Assembly: GCA_963834425.1 (NCBI GenBank)
Contig: CAWIBR010000004.1
Coordinates: forward strand, 78,170 to 142,169
Reading direction: 5' to 3'
Length of the DNA stretch: 64,000 nt
DNA from: CAVURS01 sp963834425
GTDB lineage: Bacteria > Actinomycetota > Actinomycetes > Actinomycetales > CAVURS01
The position numbers and the translations under genes were made by a program. Below are positions 1-7,918 of the stretch, piece after piece. Under the pieces are notes generated by a model. The model was not told where the DNA came from and searched no databases. It saw only the letters and a program-made list of their open reading frames with translations. The number at the start of each line of letters is the position of its first letter. The stretch's first letter is position 1.

Positions 1-819
1 CGCCGCAACGGGAACCGTCACATCCGCCGCCACCGCGCGCACGATGTCCAGATACGGCAGCGCCGGCTTGACCATCACGATGTCGGCGCCTTCGGCGACG
101 TCCAGGCGCACCTCGCGCAGCGCCTCACGGGCGTCGCCCGCGTGGTCCTGCTGGTACGTCGCCCGGTCGCCCTGCAGGGTCGACTCGACGGCGTCGCGGA
201 ACGGGCCGTAGAACGCCGAGGCGTACTTCGCCGCGTAGGCCAGCAGCACCGCATCGGTGTGACCGGCCTGGTCGAGGGCCGCGCGGACGAAACCGACCTG
301 GCCGTCCATCATCCCGGACAGTCCCAGGACGTGAGCTCCTGCGGCGTACTGCGCCAGGCCCATCGCGGCGTAACGCTCGAGCGTCGCGTCGTTGTCCACC
401 CGGCCGCGGTCGTCCAGGACGCCGCAGTGCCCGTGATCGGTGAACTCGTCCAGGCACAGGTCGCTCATGACCACCAGGTCGTCGCCGACGGCGTCACGCA
501 CGACCCGCAGGCCGACGTTGAGGATGCCGTCCGGGTCATCGGCACCCGAGCCGAGCGCATCGCGGACCGCGGGCACTCCGAAGACCATGATCCCGCCGAG
601 GCCGTCGTCGGCCGCCTCCCGGGCCACCTTGGCCAACGAGGACAGCGAATGCTGCACAACGCCGGGCATCGAGGCGATCGGCTCCGGCTCGGCCAGGCCC
701 TCCTTGACGAAGACCGGCAGCACCAGCTCGGCCGGATGCAGCCGCGTGGTCCGCACCAGCCGCCGCAACGCCGCCGTCTGCCGCAGCCGCCGAGGACGAG
801 TAGAAGGGAACCCGCTCAT
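1..819 (-). CDS. hemB: Delta-aminolevulinic acid dehydratase (porphobilinogen synthase), 3' end cut by the window edge
   Basis: Condenses two 5-aminolevulinate molecules to porphobilinogen in the cytosol, second step of the HemA-dependent tetrapyrrole pathway encoded here. The start ATG (819-817) has a GGAGG ribosome site 5 to 10 nt upstream. Seen in the protein: LPVFVKEG near the N-terminus, the metal-site stretch DLCLDEFTDHGHCG, and the Schiff-base region DIVMVKPALPYLDIVR at the cut end. The metal site keeps the first and third cysteines of the classical zinc triad and has Asp in the middle, so its metal preference is not certain. It lies 71 nt after the cobA/hemD stop and is probably the last gene of the same operon. 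The C-terminus is outside the window. Confidence 0.95.
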   Translation of the reverse strand, partial: MSGFPSTRPRRLRQTAALRRLVRTTRLHPAELVLPVFVKEGLAEPEPIASMPGVVQHSLSSLAKVAREAADDGLGGIMVFGVPAVRDALGSGADDPDGILNVGLRVVRDAVGDDLVVMSDLCLDEFTDHGHCGVLDDRGRVDNDATLERYAAMGLAQYAAGAHVLGLSGMMDGQVGFVRAALDQAGHTDAVLLAYAAKYASAFYGPFRDAVESTLQGDRATYQQDHAGDAREALREVRLDVAEGADIVMVKPALPYLDIVRAVAADVTVPVAA

Positions 820-890
820 CGAGGTGCCTCCTTCCCAGCTGTTCGCGCTAGACCCAGCCGAACAAGCGCAACCCGGCCGGAGCGGAAGGA

Positions 891-2516
891 CTACTTGGCC
901 TTGCGGCGGGTCGCACCCTTGCGCTGGCTCGGGCGCAAGACCGGCTCACCCGACTCGGTGGCCGTCCGGCGCAGCCCCGAGCCGTACTCGGCCAGCGCCT
1001 GGACCAACGACTCGGTGCTGGCCTCGGAGGCCAGGACGTCGACGTGCAGGCCGTGCTCCTCGGCGGTCTTGGCCGTGGCCGGCCCGATCGCGGCGACGAC
1101 CGTCGACGGATGCGGCTTGCCGGCGATGCCGACCAGGTTGCGCACCGTCGAGCTCGACGTGAAAACGACGGCGTCGAAGCGACCGGACTTGATCGCGTCC
1201 CGGACCGAGGGCGGCGGCGGCGCAGCGCGCACCGTCCGGTACGCCGTGACGTCGTCGACCTCCCAGCCGATCTCCTGCAGGCCCGCGACCAAGGTGTCGG
1301 TCGCGATGTCGGCCCGCGGCAGGAAGACCCGGTTGATCGGGTCGAGCACGTCGTCGTAGGGCGGCCAGTCCTCGAGCAGGCCGTGGGCGGACTGCTCACC
1401 GCTCGGCACCAGGTCGGGCTGGATTCCCCACTCCTGCAACGCTTGTGCGGTCACGCCGCCGACCGCCGCGACCTTCAGGCCCGAGAAGGCCCGGGCGTCC
1501 AGCCCGAACTCCTCGAACCGCTCGCGGACGGCCTTGACCGCGTTGACGCTGGTGAAGCCGACCCACTCGTAGCGGCCGGTCACCATGCCCTTGATCGCCC
1601 GCTCCATCTGCTGCGGGGTGCGCGGCGCCTCGACGCTGATCGTCGGCACGACGTCGCTGACCGCGCCGAACTCGGCCAGCCGGTCGGTCATGGTGCCGGC
1701 CTGCTCACGCGTGCGCGGCACCAGGATCCGCCAACCGAAGAGCGGCTTGGTCTCGAACCAGGACAGCTGGTCGCGCAAGGCGGCCGTGCTGCCCACGATG
1801 GCCATCAGCGGCTTGGCCAGCCGAGCCGCCTTGGCCGCCTTGGCCGCCGCGACCAGCGGCGCCGCAACCGTGCGCTGTTCGACTGTGGTGCCCTGCTCGG
1901 TCAGCACGACCGGGGTCTGCGGGTCACGGCCGGCGTCCAGCAGGGCGGCCAGCGAGGCGATCACGCCGTCCGGCGTACCGAGCAGGACCGCCGTCACGTC
2001 CGCGGCCACCGCGTCGGAGACGTCGACTCCGGCCTGGGCCGGGTGGATCACGTGGATCGCGCGGGTCTTGGCGTCGGTCAGTGGGACGCCGGCGTAGGCA
2101 GGCACGGCCGAGATCGCCGAGACGCCGGGCACGATCTCGAACGGCACCTCGGCCTTCAGACAGGCCACCGCTTCCTCGGCCAGGCCGCTGAAGCTCGCGC
2201 CGTCGCCGTCCATCAGTCGTACGACGTGGGCCGAGGCCTTGGCCGCCTTGACCACCAGCTTGGCCCGGGTGGCCCGCGTGAGGGGCTGGCCGTCGTCGCC
2301 GAAGCCGGCATCGAGCACCTCGACGTCCGGGCGGGCGTAGCGGGCGATCAGGTCCTCGCGCGGGAGCTGGTCGGTCACGATCGTGTCGGCCTGCGCGAGC
2401 AGGTCGACGGCCCGGACGGTCAGCAGCCCGAGGTCTCCCGGGCCGGCGCCGACGAAACTGACGGTCCCGATCTGGCGAGCGTTCCTGCGCGCCGAGGTGG
2501 GGGGCGTGGAAGTCAC
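891..2516 (-). CDS. cobA-hemD: Fused uroporphyrinogen-III C-methyltransferase / uroporphyrinogen-III synthase
   Basis: A two-domain enzyme of 541 residues. The N-terminal half (about residues 12-260) is a SAM-dependent uroporphyrinogen-III methyltransferase with the glycine loop VGAGPGDLGLLT, opening the branch to sirohaem and cobalamin. The C-terminal half (about 270-520, beginning FGWRILVPRTREQAGTM) is a HemD fold that cyclises hydroxymethylbilane. This fusion is usual in actinomycetes. The GTG start (2516-2514) overlaps the hemC stop as GTGA, implying translational coupling, and gives a natural N-terminus; the longer open frame upstream is a shadow over hemC. The tail is basic (KGATRRKAK). 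Confidence 0.93.
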   Translation of the reverse strand: MTSTPPTSARRNARQIGTVSFVGAGPGDLGLLTVRAVDLLAQADTIVTDQLPREDLIARYARPDVEVLDAGFGDDGQPLTRATRAKLVVKAAKASAHVVRLMDGDGASFSGLAEEAVACLKAEVPFEIVPGVSAISAVPAYAGVPLTDAKTRAIHVIHPAQAGVDVSDAVAADVTAVLLGTPDGVIASLAALLDAGRDPQTPVVLTEQGTTVEQRTVAAPLVAAAKAAKAARLAKPLMAIVGSTAALRDQLSWFETKPLFGWRILVPRTREQAGTMTDRLAEFGAVSDVVPTISVEAPRTPQQMERAIKGMVTGRYEWVGFTSVNAVKAVRERFEEFGLDARAFSGLKVAAVGGVTAQALQEWGIQPDLVPSGEQSAHGLLEDWPPYDDVLDPINRVFLPRADIATDTLVAGLQEIGWEVDDVTAYRTVRAAPPPPSVRDAIKSGRFDAVVFTSSSTVRNLVGIAGKPHPSTVVAAIGPATAKTAEEHGLHVDVLASEASTESLVQALAEYGSGLRRTATESGEPVLRPSQRKGATRRKAK

Positions 2517-3541
2517 GAGACACGCTCCGTGGTAGCGCTCGTTGGGTTGTGTGGAGAACTGGGAAGCACATTGCCTCCTTGGCGGGGTTCGATGCTCGAT
2601 GCGACCGATGGGTGAGACTGCAGGTCCAGTTCCAGGGCGCCGTCCTCGACGAGGACGACGGCCAGCCGGGCGCCGAGGGCCTCCGCGGGCTCGATCGGAC
2701 CGACCATCGAGCGGCGCAGCGCGTCGCTGCCGTCCGCGGCCGCGACGACCGCCCGCAGCGACAGCTCGGGGCCGTCGTCGCCCTCGACCACTTCGGCCAG
2801 CGCGCCGATCGGCGAGCTGCACCCGGCCTCCAGCGCGGCGAGGAGCGAACGCTCGGCCCGGACGGCGGCACTGGTGTCCGCGTCGTTGAGAGCCGCCACC
2901 AGATCCAGCACCGACGGGTCGTCGCTGCGGACCTCGACGGCCAGCGCTCCCTGACCGGGCGCCGGCAGCATCTGGATCGGGTCGAGGACCTCGGTCGCCT
3001 CGTCGGCCCGGCCGAGCCGCAGCAGGCCGGCCCGGGCCAGCACGACGGCGTCGTAACGACCGTCGGCGACCGACCGCAGCCGGGAGTCGACGTTGCCCCG
3101 GATCGGCTGGATCTCCAGGCCCAGATCCAGGGCGAGCAGTTGGGCGGCGCGGCGCGGCGAACCGGTGCCAACCCGCGCACCGCGAGGCAGCTCGCCCAAG
3201 GTCAGGCCGTCGCGAGCGACCAGCACGTCGCGCGGGTCCTCACGACGCGGGATGGCGGCGATGGTCAGGCCGGCTGGCTGCTCGGTGGGCAGATCCTTGA
3301 GCGAATGGACGGCGATGTCGATGTCACCTGCGAGCAGGGCGCGGCGCAGCTCGGTCGCGAAAACCCCTGTGCCACCAATGGTTTCGAGCGGCAGCTGCTC
3401 TCGCTGGCTCTCATCGCCGTACGTCGTGATCGGCACCAGCTCGACCTCGACGTCGCCGGTGGCGATCAGCGCGTCGGCCACCAGCTGCGCCTGGACAGTG
3501 GCGAGCGCGCTGCGCCGGGTGCCGAGTCGCAACGCGGTCAT
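2513..3541 (-). CDS. hemC: Hydroxymethylbilane synthase (porphobilinogen deaminase)
   Basis: Polymerises four porphobilinogens into hydroxymethylbilane in the cytosol. The 342-residue protein opens with the family signature LRLGTRRSALATVQAQLVA and carries HSLKDLPTEQP and the cofactor-binding cysteine in LEAGCSSPIGALAEV, where dipyrromethane attaches. Length is normal for the family. The ATG (3541-3539) overlaps the hemA stop (ATGA) and its own stop overlaps the cobA/hemD GTG, so the four genes from rex to hemD are translated as a coupled string. Confidence 0.97.
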   Translation of the reverse strand: MTALRLGTRRSALATVQAQLVADALIATGDVEVELVPITTYGDESQREQLPLETIGGTGVFATELRRALLAGDIDIAVHSLKDLPTEQPAGLTIAAIPRREDPRDVLVARDGLTLGELPRGARVGTGSPRRAAQLLALDLGLEIQPIRGNVDSRLRSVADGRYDAVVLARAGLLRLGRADEATEVLDPIQMLPAPGQGALAVEVRSDDPSVLDLVAALNDADTSAAVRAERSLLAALEAGCSSPIGALAEVVEGDDGPELSLRAVVAAADGSDALRRSMVGPIEPAEALGARLAVVLVEDGALELDLQSHPSVASSIEPRQGGNVLPSSPHNPTSATTERVS

Positions 3542-4872
3542 CGCGCACCGCCGATGTCGATGACCTCGTCCAGGCGCGCGGTCGAGACGGTCACGATGTC
3601 GTGCGGGTCGAGGTCGAAGAGCTCGCGCAGCGCCGCGGCGTAGTCCGACGGCTCCGCGGCTCCAGCCAGCTCCTTGACCCGGACGGTGGGCGCATGGAGC
3701 AGCTTGTCGACGACCCGGTTGACGGTGCGTCGCAGCTCCTCCAGGACGTCCGGGTCGACGTCGGGTCGACGCTGTTCGAAGCGGGCCAGCTCGGCCGCGA
3801 CGACCTCGGCGGCGCGGGCCCGCAGGGCGACGACGGTCGGGGCGACCGACTCCGCACGCCGGTGCACGAGGTACTCGGCGATCTCGGCGGCGACCAGCTC
3901 GCGGACCTCGGCGATGGCCGACGGCACCGTGGCCTGGCCCTCCAGCTCGCTGCCGATCGAGTCCAGGTCGGCCAGGGTGACGCCGGGCAGGCTCGCCGCC
4001 GCCGGGTCGACGTCCCGGGGCAGGGCGAGATCGACGTAGGCCTGACGCCGGCCGCCGCGGGCGGCCTGGGCCCGGGCCACGGCGTCGACGTCGATCACGT
4101 GACCGACCGACCCGGTGCACGAGATCACCAGGTCAGCGGCGGCAAGCGCTTCGTCCAGCCGGTCGAGGCCGACGGCGGTCGCGCCCAGGTCGCTGGCCAC
4201 CCGCACGGCGCGGTCGTGCGTGCGGTTGGCGATGGTCAGGCCGCGGACGCCGGCCCGGTGGGCCGTCGCAGCCGCGAGCGAGCTCATCGACCCGGCGCCC
4301 ACGACCAGGACATGCACGCCCGCCAGCTCGGCCGGGCCGCCCAGCGCCGCCGTGGCGCCGTCCAGCCCGGCCTGCACGATCGAGCGCCCCGCGGAGTCCA
4401 GGTCGGTCTCGGTGTGGGCCCGCTTGCCGACCCGCAGGGCCTGCTGGAAGAGCTCGCCCAGCACCCGGCCGGAGTCCCCGGACTCCTGCGCCGCGCGCAG
4501 CGCCTGGCGGACCTGGCCCAGGATCTGCCCCTCGCCGACGGCCATCGAGTCCAGGCCGCAGACGACCGTGAACAGGTGGCCCACGGCCTGGTCCTCGTAG
4601 TGCACGTACAGGTGCGCCGTCAGCTCTTCGAGCGGGACCCCTGTCGTGGCCGACAGGGCGCCGCCGAGGTCGGCCAGACCGCCGTGGAAGGTCGCCACGT
4701 CGGCGTAGACCTCGACCCGGTTGCAGGTCGCGAGCGTGATGACTTCGCTGACGTGTTCGCCGGCCAGGGCAGCCGCACTGAGCTGGCGGGCCGCGACCGG
4801 GTCGAGCGCCACGCGCTCGAGCAGCGCGAGCTGGGAGGTCCGGTGGGAGATCCCTACGGCGAGCAGGCTCAT
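3538..4872 (-). CDS. hemA: Glutamyl-tRNA reductase
   Basis: NADPH-dependent reduction of glutamyl-tRNA(Glu) to glutamate-1-semialdehyde, the committed step of the C5 haem pathway. The 444-residue protein starts MSLLAVGISHRTS and has the catalytic cysteine at residue 50 (ATCNRVEVY), a central nucleotide-binding segment LVVGAGSMSSLAA at about 180-195, and a C-terminal dimerisation helix region. Start ATG 4872-4870 overlaps the rex stop as ATGA; longer upstream extension of the frame would run into rex. Co-transcription with rex links haem synthesis to the NADH/NAD ratio. Confidence 0.97.
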   Translation of the reverse strand: MSLLAVGISHRTSQLALLERVALDPVAARQLSAAALAGEHVSEVITLATCNRVEVYADVATFHGGLADLGGALSATTGVPLEELTAHLYVHYEDQAVGHLFTVVCGLDSMAVGEGQILGQVRQALRAAQESGDSGRVLGELFQQALRVGKRAHTETDLDSAGRSIVQAGLDGATAALGGPAELAGVHVLVVGAGSMSSLAAATAHRAGVRGLTIANRTHDRAVRVASDLGATAVGLDRLDEALAAADLVISCTGSVGHVIDVDAVARAQAARGGRRQAYVDLALPRDVDPAAASLPGVTLADLDSIGSELEGQATVPSAIAEVRELVAAEIAEYLVHRRAESVAPTVVALRARAAEVVAAELARFEQRRPDVDPDVLEELRRTVNRVVDKLLHAPTVRVKELAGAAEPSDYAAALRELFDLDPHDIVTVSTARLDEVIDIGGAR

Positions 4873-5561
4873 CGGCGCACGACCGATCCCGAGCCGGTGT
4901 GAGCGATCGCCTCGGCAGCGGCCCGACGCTGCTCGTGGAAGGCGAGGATCTGCAGCTCGGTCGACAGGTCGACCTTGCGGACATCGACCCCGTCGGGCAC
5001 GGACAGCACGCACGGCGCGAAGTTCAGGACGCTGCGCACGCCCGCGGCGACGAGCCGGTCGCAGACGTCCTGCGCCGCTGCGGCCGGGGTGGCGACGACG
5101 CCGATGGCGACGCCGGCCGAGCGTACGACGCTCTCCAGGTCGTCGATCGAGTGCACGGTCAGGCCGGCAATCTCTTCTCCCACAACGGTTTTGTCGTGAT
5201 CAAAGAGCGCGACGACGCTGAAGCCGCGGGTGGCGAACCCGCCGTAGTTGGCGAGCGCGTGACCCAGGTTGCCGATGCCCACGACCGCGACCGGCCAGTC
5301 CTGAGTGAGGCCGAGCTCGCGCGAGATCTGGTAGACGAGGTAGGCGACCTCGTAGCCCACGCCGCGCACGCCGTACGAGCCGAGGTGGGAGAGGTCCTTG
5401 CGAAGCTTCGCCGAGTTGACGCCGGCGAGCGCGGCGAGCTCCTCCGAGGAGACCGTCGGGGTCCCTTCCTCGGCGAGCAGGGTCAGCGCCCTCAGGTAGA
5501 TCGGCAGACGCGCGACCGTGGCCTCGGGGATGCCTCGGCGCACTCCGCCTTCATCGCTCAC
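4869..5561 (-). CDS. rex: Redox-sensing transcriptional repressor Rex
   Basis: DNA-binding repressor that leaves its operators when it binds NADH. The 230-residue product has an N-terminal winged helix (residues about 10-80, with SAKLRKDLSHLGSYGVRG as the recognition part) and a Rossmann domain with VVGIGNLGHALANY and the conserved FDHDKTVVGE. I chose the GTG at 5561-5559 (protein VSDEGGVRRG) because AGAAGGAG lies 11 nt upstream and the N-terminus then matches known Rex length; an open frame continues upstream without a better start. A matching Rex operator lies 46 nt upstream, so the operon is probably autoregulated. Confidence 0.95.
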   Translation of the reverse strand: MSDEGGVRRGIPEATVARLPIYLRALTLLAEEGTPTVSSEELAALAGVNSAKLRKDLSHLGSYGVRGVGYEVAYLVYQISRELGLTQDWPVAVVGIGNLGHALANYGGFATRGFSVVALFDHDKTVVGEEIAGLTVHSIDDLESVVRSAGVAIGVVATPAAAAQDVCDRLVAAGVRSVLNFAPCVLSVPDGVDVRKVDLSTELQILAFHEQRRAAAEAIAHTGSGSVVRR

Positions 5562-5606
5562 GTGCTCACTGGCTCCTTCTACCGTGCAGAGCCACAGCCT
5601 AAACAC

Positions 5607-5624
5607 TTGTGAACGAACGCACAA
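5607..5624. promoter_or_regulatory. Probable Rex operator (ROP site) upstream of rex-hem operon
   Basis: The 18 bp TTGTGAACGAACGCACAA lies 46 bp before the rex start. It keeps both outer half-sites TTGTG and CACAA of the Rex consensus and the full left half TTGTGAAC; the right half deviates in three or four central positions. It is between rex and the oppositely ending thioredoxin-fold gene, where only the rex promoter is expected. Confidence 0.75.
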
Positions 5625-5645
5625 AGTCGATCGTCCGAGAGGGGT

Positions 5646-5954
5646 TCAGGACGGGCTGAGCGCCGCCCGCAGTCGCTGCTCGTCGACCCGCCAGAAGGTG
5701 TGCTGGCGCCCGTCGATCAGCACGACCGGGATCTGCTCGCCGTACTCCTCCAGCAACCTGGGGTCGTCAAGGATCGACCGCTCCTCCCAGGGCACGCGGA
5801 GGTCCTCAGCCACCCGGGACACGACCGATCGAGCGTCGTCGCACAGATGGCAGCCGGGCTTGCCCAGCAAGGTGATCCGATGCCCAGTCCTACCGGTGAC
5901 CGGTGGCGGCGCAGGTGGGATCGCTGGTGGCACCGGATCAGTCTGCCGCGCCAT
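5646..5954 (-). CDS. Glutaredoxin-like thioredoxin-fold protein
   Basis: A 102-residue cytosolic protein. After a Pro-rich lead it reads HRITLLGKPGCHLCDDAR, a thioredoxin-fold beta strand followed by a CxxC redox motif, and ends with the cis-Pro region EEYGEQIPVVLIDG. This is the short glutaredoxin/DUF836 type often found next to rex and hem genes in actinomycetes. The ATG at 5954-5952 is only 12 bp from the divergent GTG of the HAD gene, so their promoters overlap each other's coding sequence. The open frame extends far upstream but that part is an antisense shadow. Exact substrate unknown. Confidence 0.85.
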   Translation of the reverse strand: MARQTDPVPPAIPPAPPPVTGRTGHRITLLGKPGCHLCDDARSVVSRVAEDLRVPWEERSILDDPRLLEEYGEQIPVVLIDGRQHTFWRVDEQRLRAALSPS

Positions 5955-5960
5955 TACCCT
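5955..5960 (+). promoter_or_regulatory. Likely -10 element for a leaderless HAD transcript
   Basis: TACCCT lies six bases before the GTG at 5967 and there is no ribosome-binding site in between, as expected for a leaderless actinomycete mRNA starting at or next to the GTG. No clear -35 is visible. Confidence 0.4.
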
Positions 5961-5966
5961 GGACCC

Positions 5967-6833
5967 GTGACCGGGGCGGCGCAGGTCGAGCAGGCCGTCG
6001 ACCGCGAGATGGCAGTGCCGCCGGACCCGACCGCAGCCGCGTTCTTCGACGTGGACAACACGGTCGTGCGGGGTGCCAGCATCTTCCACCTGGCCCGCGG
6101 GCTCTACCGGCGCAAGTTCTTCAGCCTGCGTGACATCGCGCGGATGGCCTGGCAGCAGATGCGCTTCCGGGCCGTCGGCGAGAGCCTGGATCACCTGCAG
6201 GAGATCCGCGAGTCCGCCCTGTCGTTCGTCGCGGGCCACTCCGTCGCCGAACTCACGGCGATCGGGGAAGAGGTCTACGACGAGGTCATCGCCGACAAGA
6301 TCTGGCCCGGGACGCATGCCTTGGCGCAGCTGCACCTCGAGGCCGGGCAGCGGGTCTGGCTGGTGACGGCGACGCCGGTCGAGGTCGCTGACGTCATCGC
6401 GCGCCGCCTCGGGCTCTCCGGCGCGCTGGGCACGGTGGCCGAGAGCGTCGACGGCGTCTACACCGGACGCCTGGTCGGCGAGCCCCTGCACGGGGCGGCC
6501 AAGGCCGAGGCGATCACAGCCCTGGCCGAGCGCGAGGGCCTGGACCTGTCCCGGTGCGCGGCTTACTCGGACTCGGCCAACGACATCCCGATGCTCTCCC
6601 TGGTCGGCGAACCGTGCGCGATCAACCCCGACGCGGCCCTGCGCGCCCATGCCAAGGCCAACGGCTGGCGGGTGCGCGACTACCGCACCGGCCGCAAGGC
6701 GGCCAAGGTCGGCGTCCCGGCTGCGGCCGGCGTCGGCGCAGCGGTCGGTGGGGTTTTCGCCGGGCTGGCCCTGCGCCGCCGGCGACAGCGCCGCTCCGGC
6801 CTGGCCCGTTTCCGGCGTCGCGTCGGGCACTGA
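5967..6833 (+). CDS. HAD-superfamily (subfamily IB) hydrolase, SerB/CicA-like phosphatase
   Basis: A 288-residue phosphatase-type protein. Motif I is AFFDVDNTVVRG (DxDxT), motif II LVTATP, motif III/IV SDSANDIPML with the acidic pair; between them is the helical IB cap (MAWQQMRF... to GHSVAEL). These are the catalytic features of phosphoserine-phosphatase-like HAD-IB enzymes, whose substrate cannot be read from sequence. The C-terminus has a small hydrophobic glycine-rich stretch (AAGVGAAVGGVFAGLAL) followed by many arginines, suggesting loose membrane attachment. GTG 5967 is chosen because of the -10 element just upstream; ATG 6009 is the alternative. Confidence 0.88.
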   Translation: MTGAAQVEQAVDREMAVPPDPTAAAFFDVDNTVVRGASIFHLARGLYRRKFFSLRDIARMAWQQMRFRAVGESLDHLQEIRESALSFVAGHSVAELTAIGEEVYDEVIADKIWPGTHALAQLHLEAGQRVWLVTATPVEVADVIARRLGLSGALGTVAESVDGVYTGRLVGEPLHGAAKAEAITALAEREGLDLSRCAAYSDSANDIPMLSLVGEPCAINPDAALRAHAKANGWRVRDYRTGRKAAKVGVPAAAGVGAAVGGVFAGLALRRRRQRRSGLARFRRRVGH

Positions 6834-6893
6834 ACCTGCCGCTCGAGGCTGCGACCGCACCCCGTCGGCCCTACGATCGAGACGGTTACCCGC

Positions 6894-6917
6894 CGGTACG
6901 TCGCCGCCGACGTACCG
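6894..6917. promoter_or_regulatory. Perfect inverted repeat in the leader of the bldN-like gene
   Basis: CGGTACGTCG, a four-base spacer CCGC, then CGACGTACCG: a perfect 10-bp dyad about 135 bp before the sigma-factor start. A possible -10 (TACGAT, 6872-6877) lies just upstream, so the dyad would sit at the 5' end of the transcript or act as an operator. Neither role is proven. Confidence 0.55.
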
Positions 6918-7050
6918 CCGCCGCTGGGGAGGGACCACGAGCCGTACGCCACGACGCGCTGCCCGGACCAGCCTGCCGACGAGAGGTGGGCAAGGTTGGG
7001 GCCGCGGCCTGCGACCGGCCCCGGCTGGCGGGTGGGCTGACCCGGCCGGG

Positions 7051-7833
7051 GTGCGGGCGCTGCGCCTGGCCGTCCAAGCCGCCGGCAGCGCGCCCGGCTG
7101 GTGGGCCAGCGTCACGGATGGCACCACAGGGCCGGTCGGCCCCGGGCCAGCAACCGGATCTGGGACCGGGATCGGTGCTGGCGTTGGCATCGGGGGCCGA
7201 CGCGCAGGCAGTTCGGGGCGGGCCGGCGGCGCGGCCGCGTCGCCCGAGCATCTAGCCCGGATCCAGGCCCTGGTCCAGCTGGCTCAGGCCGGAGACGCGG
7301 AGGCCTTCGGGCAGATCTATGAGGCGTACGTCGATGTCGTCTACCGCTACGTCTACGTCCGCTGCGGGTCGCACCATCTGGCCGAGGACCTGACCGCCGA
7401 GACCTTCGTGCGGGCCCTGCGCCGATTGGACTCCTTCACCTGGACGGGCAAGGACATCGCCGCCTGGTTCGTGACCATCGCCCGCAACCTGGTGGTCGAC
7501 CACGTGAAGTCCTCGCGCTACCGGATGGAAGTGACGACCGGCGAGCTGCTCGACTCAGACGAGCGGGCCGATGCGCCGGAGACCGAGGTCCTGGACCGGC
7601 TGCGCGACCGACGGCTGCTCGAAGCGGTCAAGGAGCTCAAGGGCGACCAACAGGAGTGCATCGTGCTGCGCTTCCTGCAGGGCCTCTCGCTCGCCGAGAC
7701 GGCGGCCATCCTCGGTCGCAACGAGAACGCCGTGAAGCAGCTCCAGTTCCGCGCGGTCCGCGCGCTGCATCGCCTGCTCGATGGCGACCTGGACGACGAC
7801 CCGGCCAGCGACGTGGGCGGCGAGCGCACGTGA
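7051..7833 (+). CDS. bldN: BldN-like ECF RNA polymerase sigma factor
   Basis: Directs RNA polymerase to developmental promoters in streptomycetes (known for BldN). Here region 2 (AEAFGQIYEAYVDVVYRYVY ... AEDLTAETFVRALRR), the linker, and region 4 (QECIVLRFLQGLSLAETAAI ... ENAVKQLQFRAVRALHRLL) are complete. Beyond the core, FTW(T/Q)GKD, FVTIARNLVVDH and SSRYRMEVTTGE match the BldN lineage closely. The product from GTG 7051 is 260 residues with an 80-residue low-complexity Gly/Pro-rich N-terminal extension; BldN of Streptomyces also has a long N-terminal pro-segment. No good ribosome site supports 7051, so the start is tentative. The following gene looks like its anti-sigma factor. Confidence 0.85.
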   Translation: MRALRLAVQAAGSAPGWWASVTDGTTGPVGPGPATGSGTGIGAGVGIGGRRAGSSGRAGGAAASPEHLARIQALVQLAQAGDAEAFGQIYEAYVDVVYRYVYVRCGSHHLAEDLTAETFVRALRRLDSFTWTGKDIAAWFVTIARNLVVDHVKSSRYRMEVTTGELLDSDERADAPETEVLDRLRDRRLLEAVKELKGDQQECIVLRFLQGLSLAETAAILGRNENAVKQLQFRAVRALHRLLDGDLDDDPASDVGGERT

Positions 7834-7918
7834 TCTCCCGCAGTCGCGACCTAGCGCGTAACCGGACGGCCGACGGGTCGTTGTTCGGGCGGGGAACAAA
7901 CGTCGGCGTGGAGAGGGG

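Noticed and set aside
5955..7190. Upstream extension of the glutaredoxin-like frame to over 500 residues
   Set aside because: It overlaps the HAD and bldN-like genes on the other strand and is low-complexity Pro/Gly/Arg without family match.
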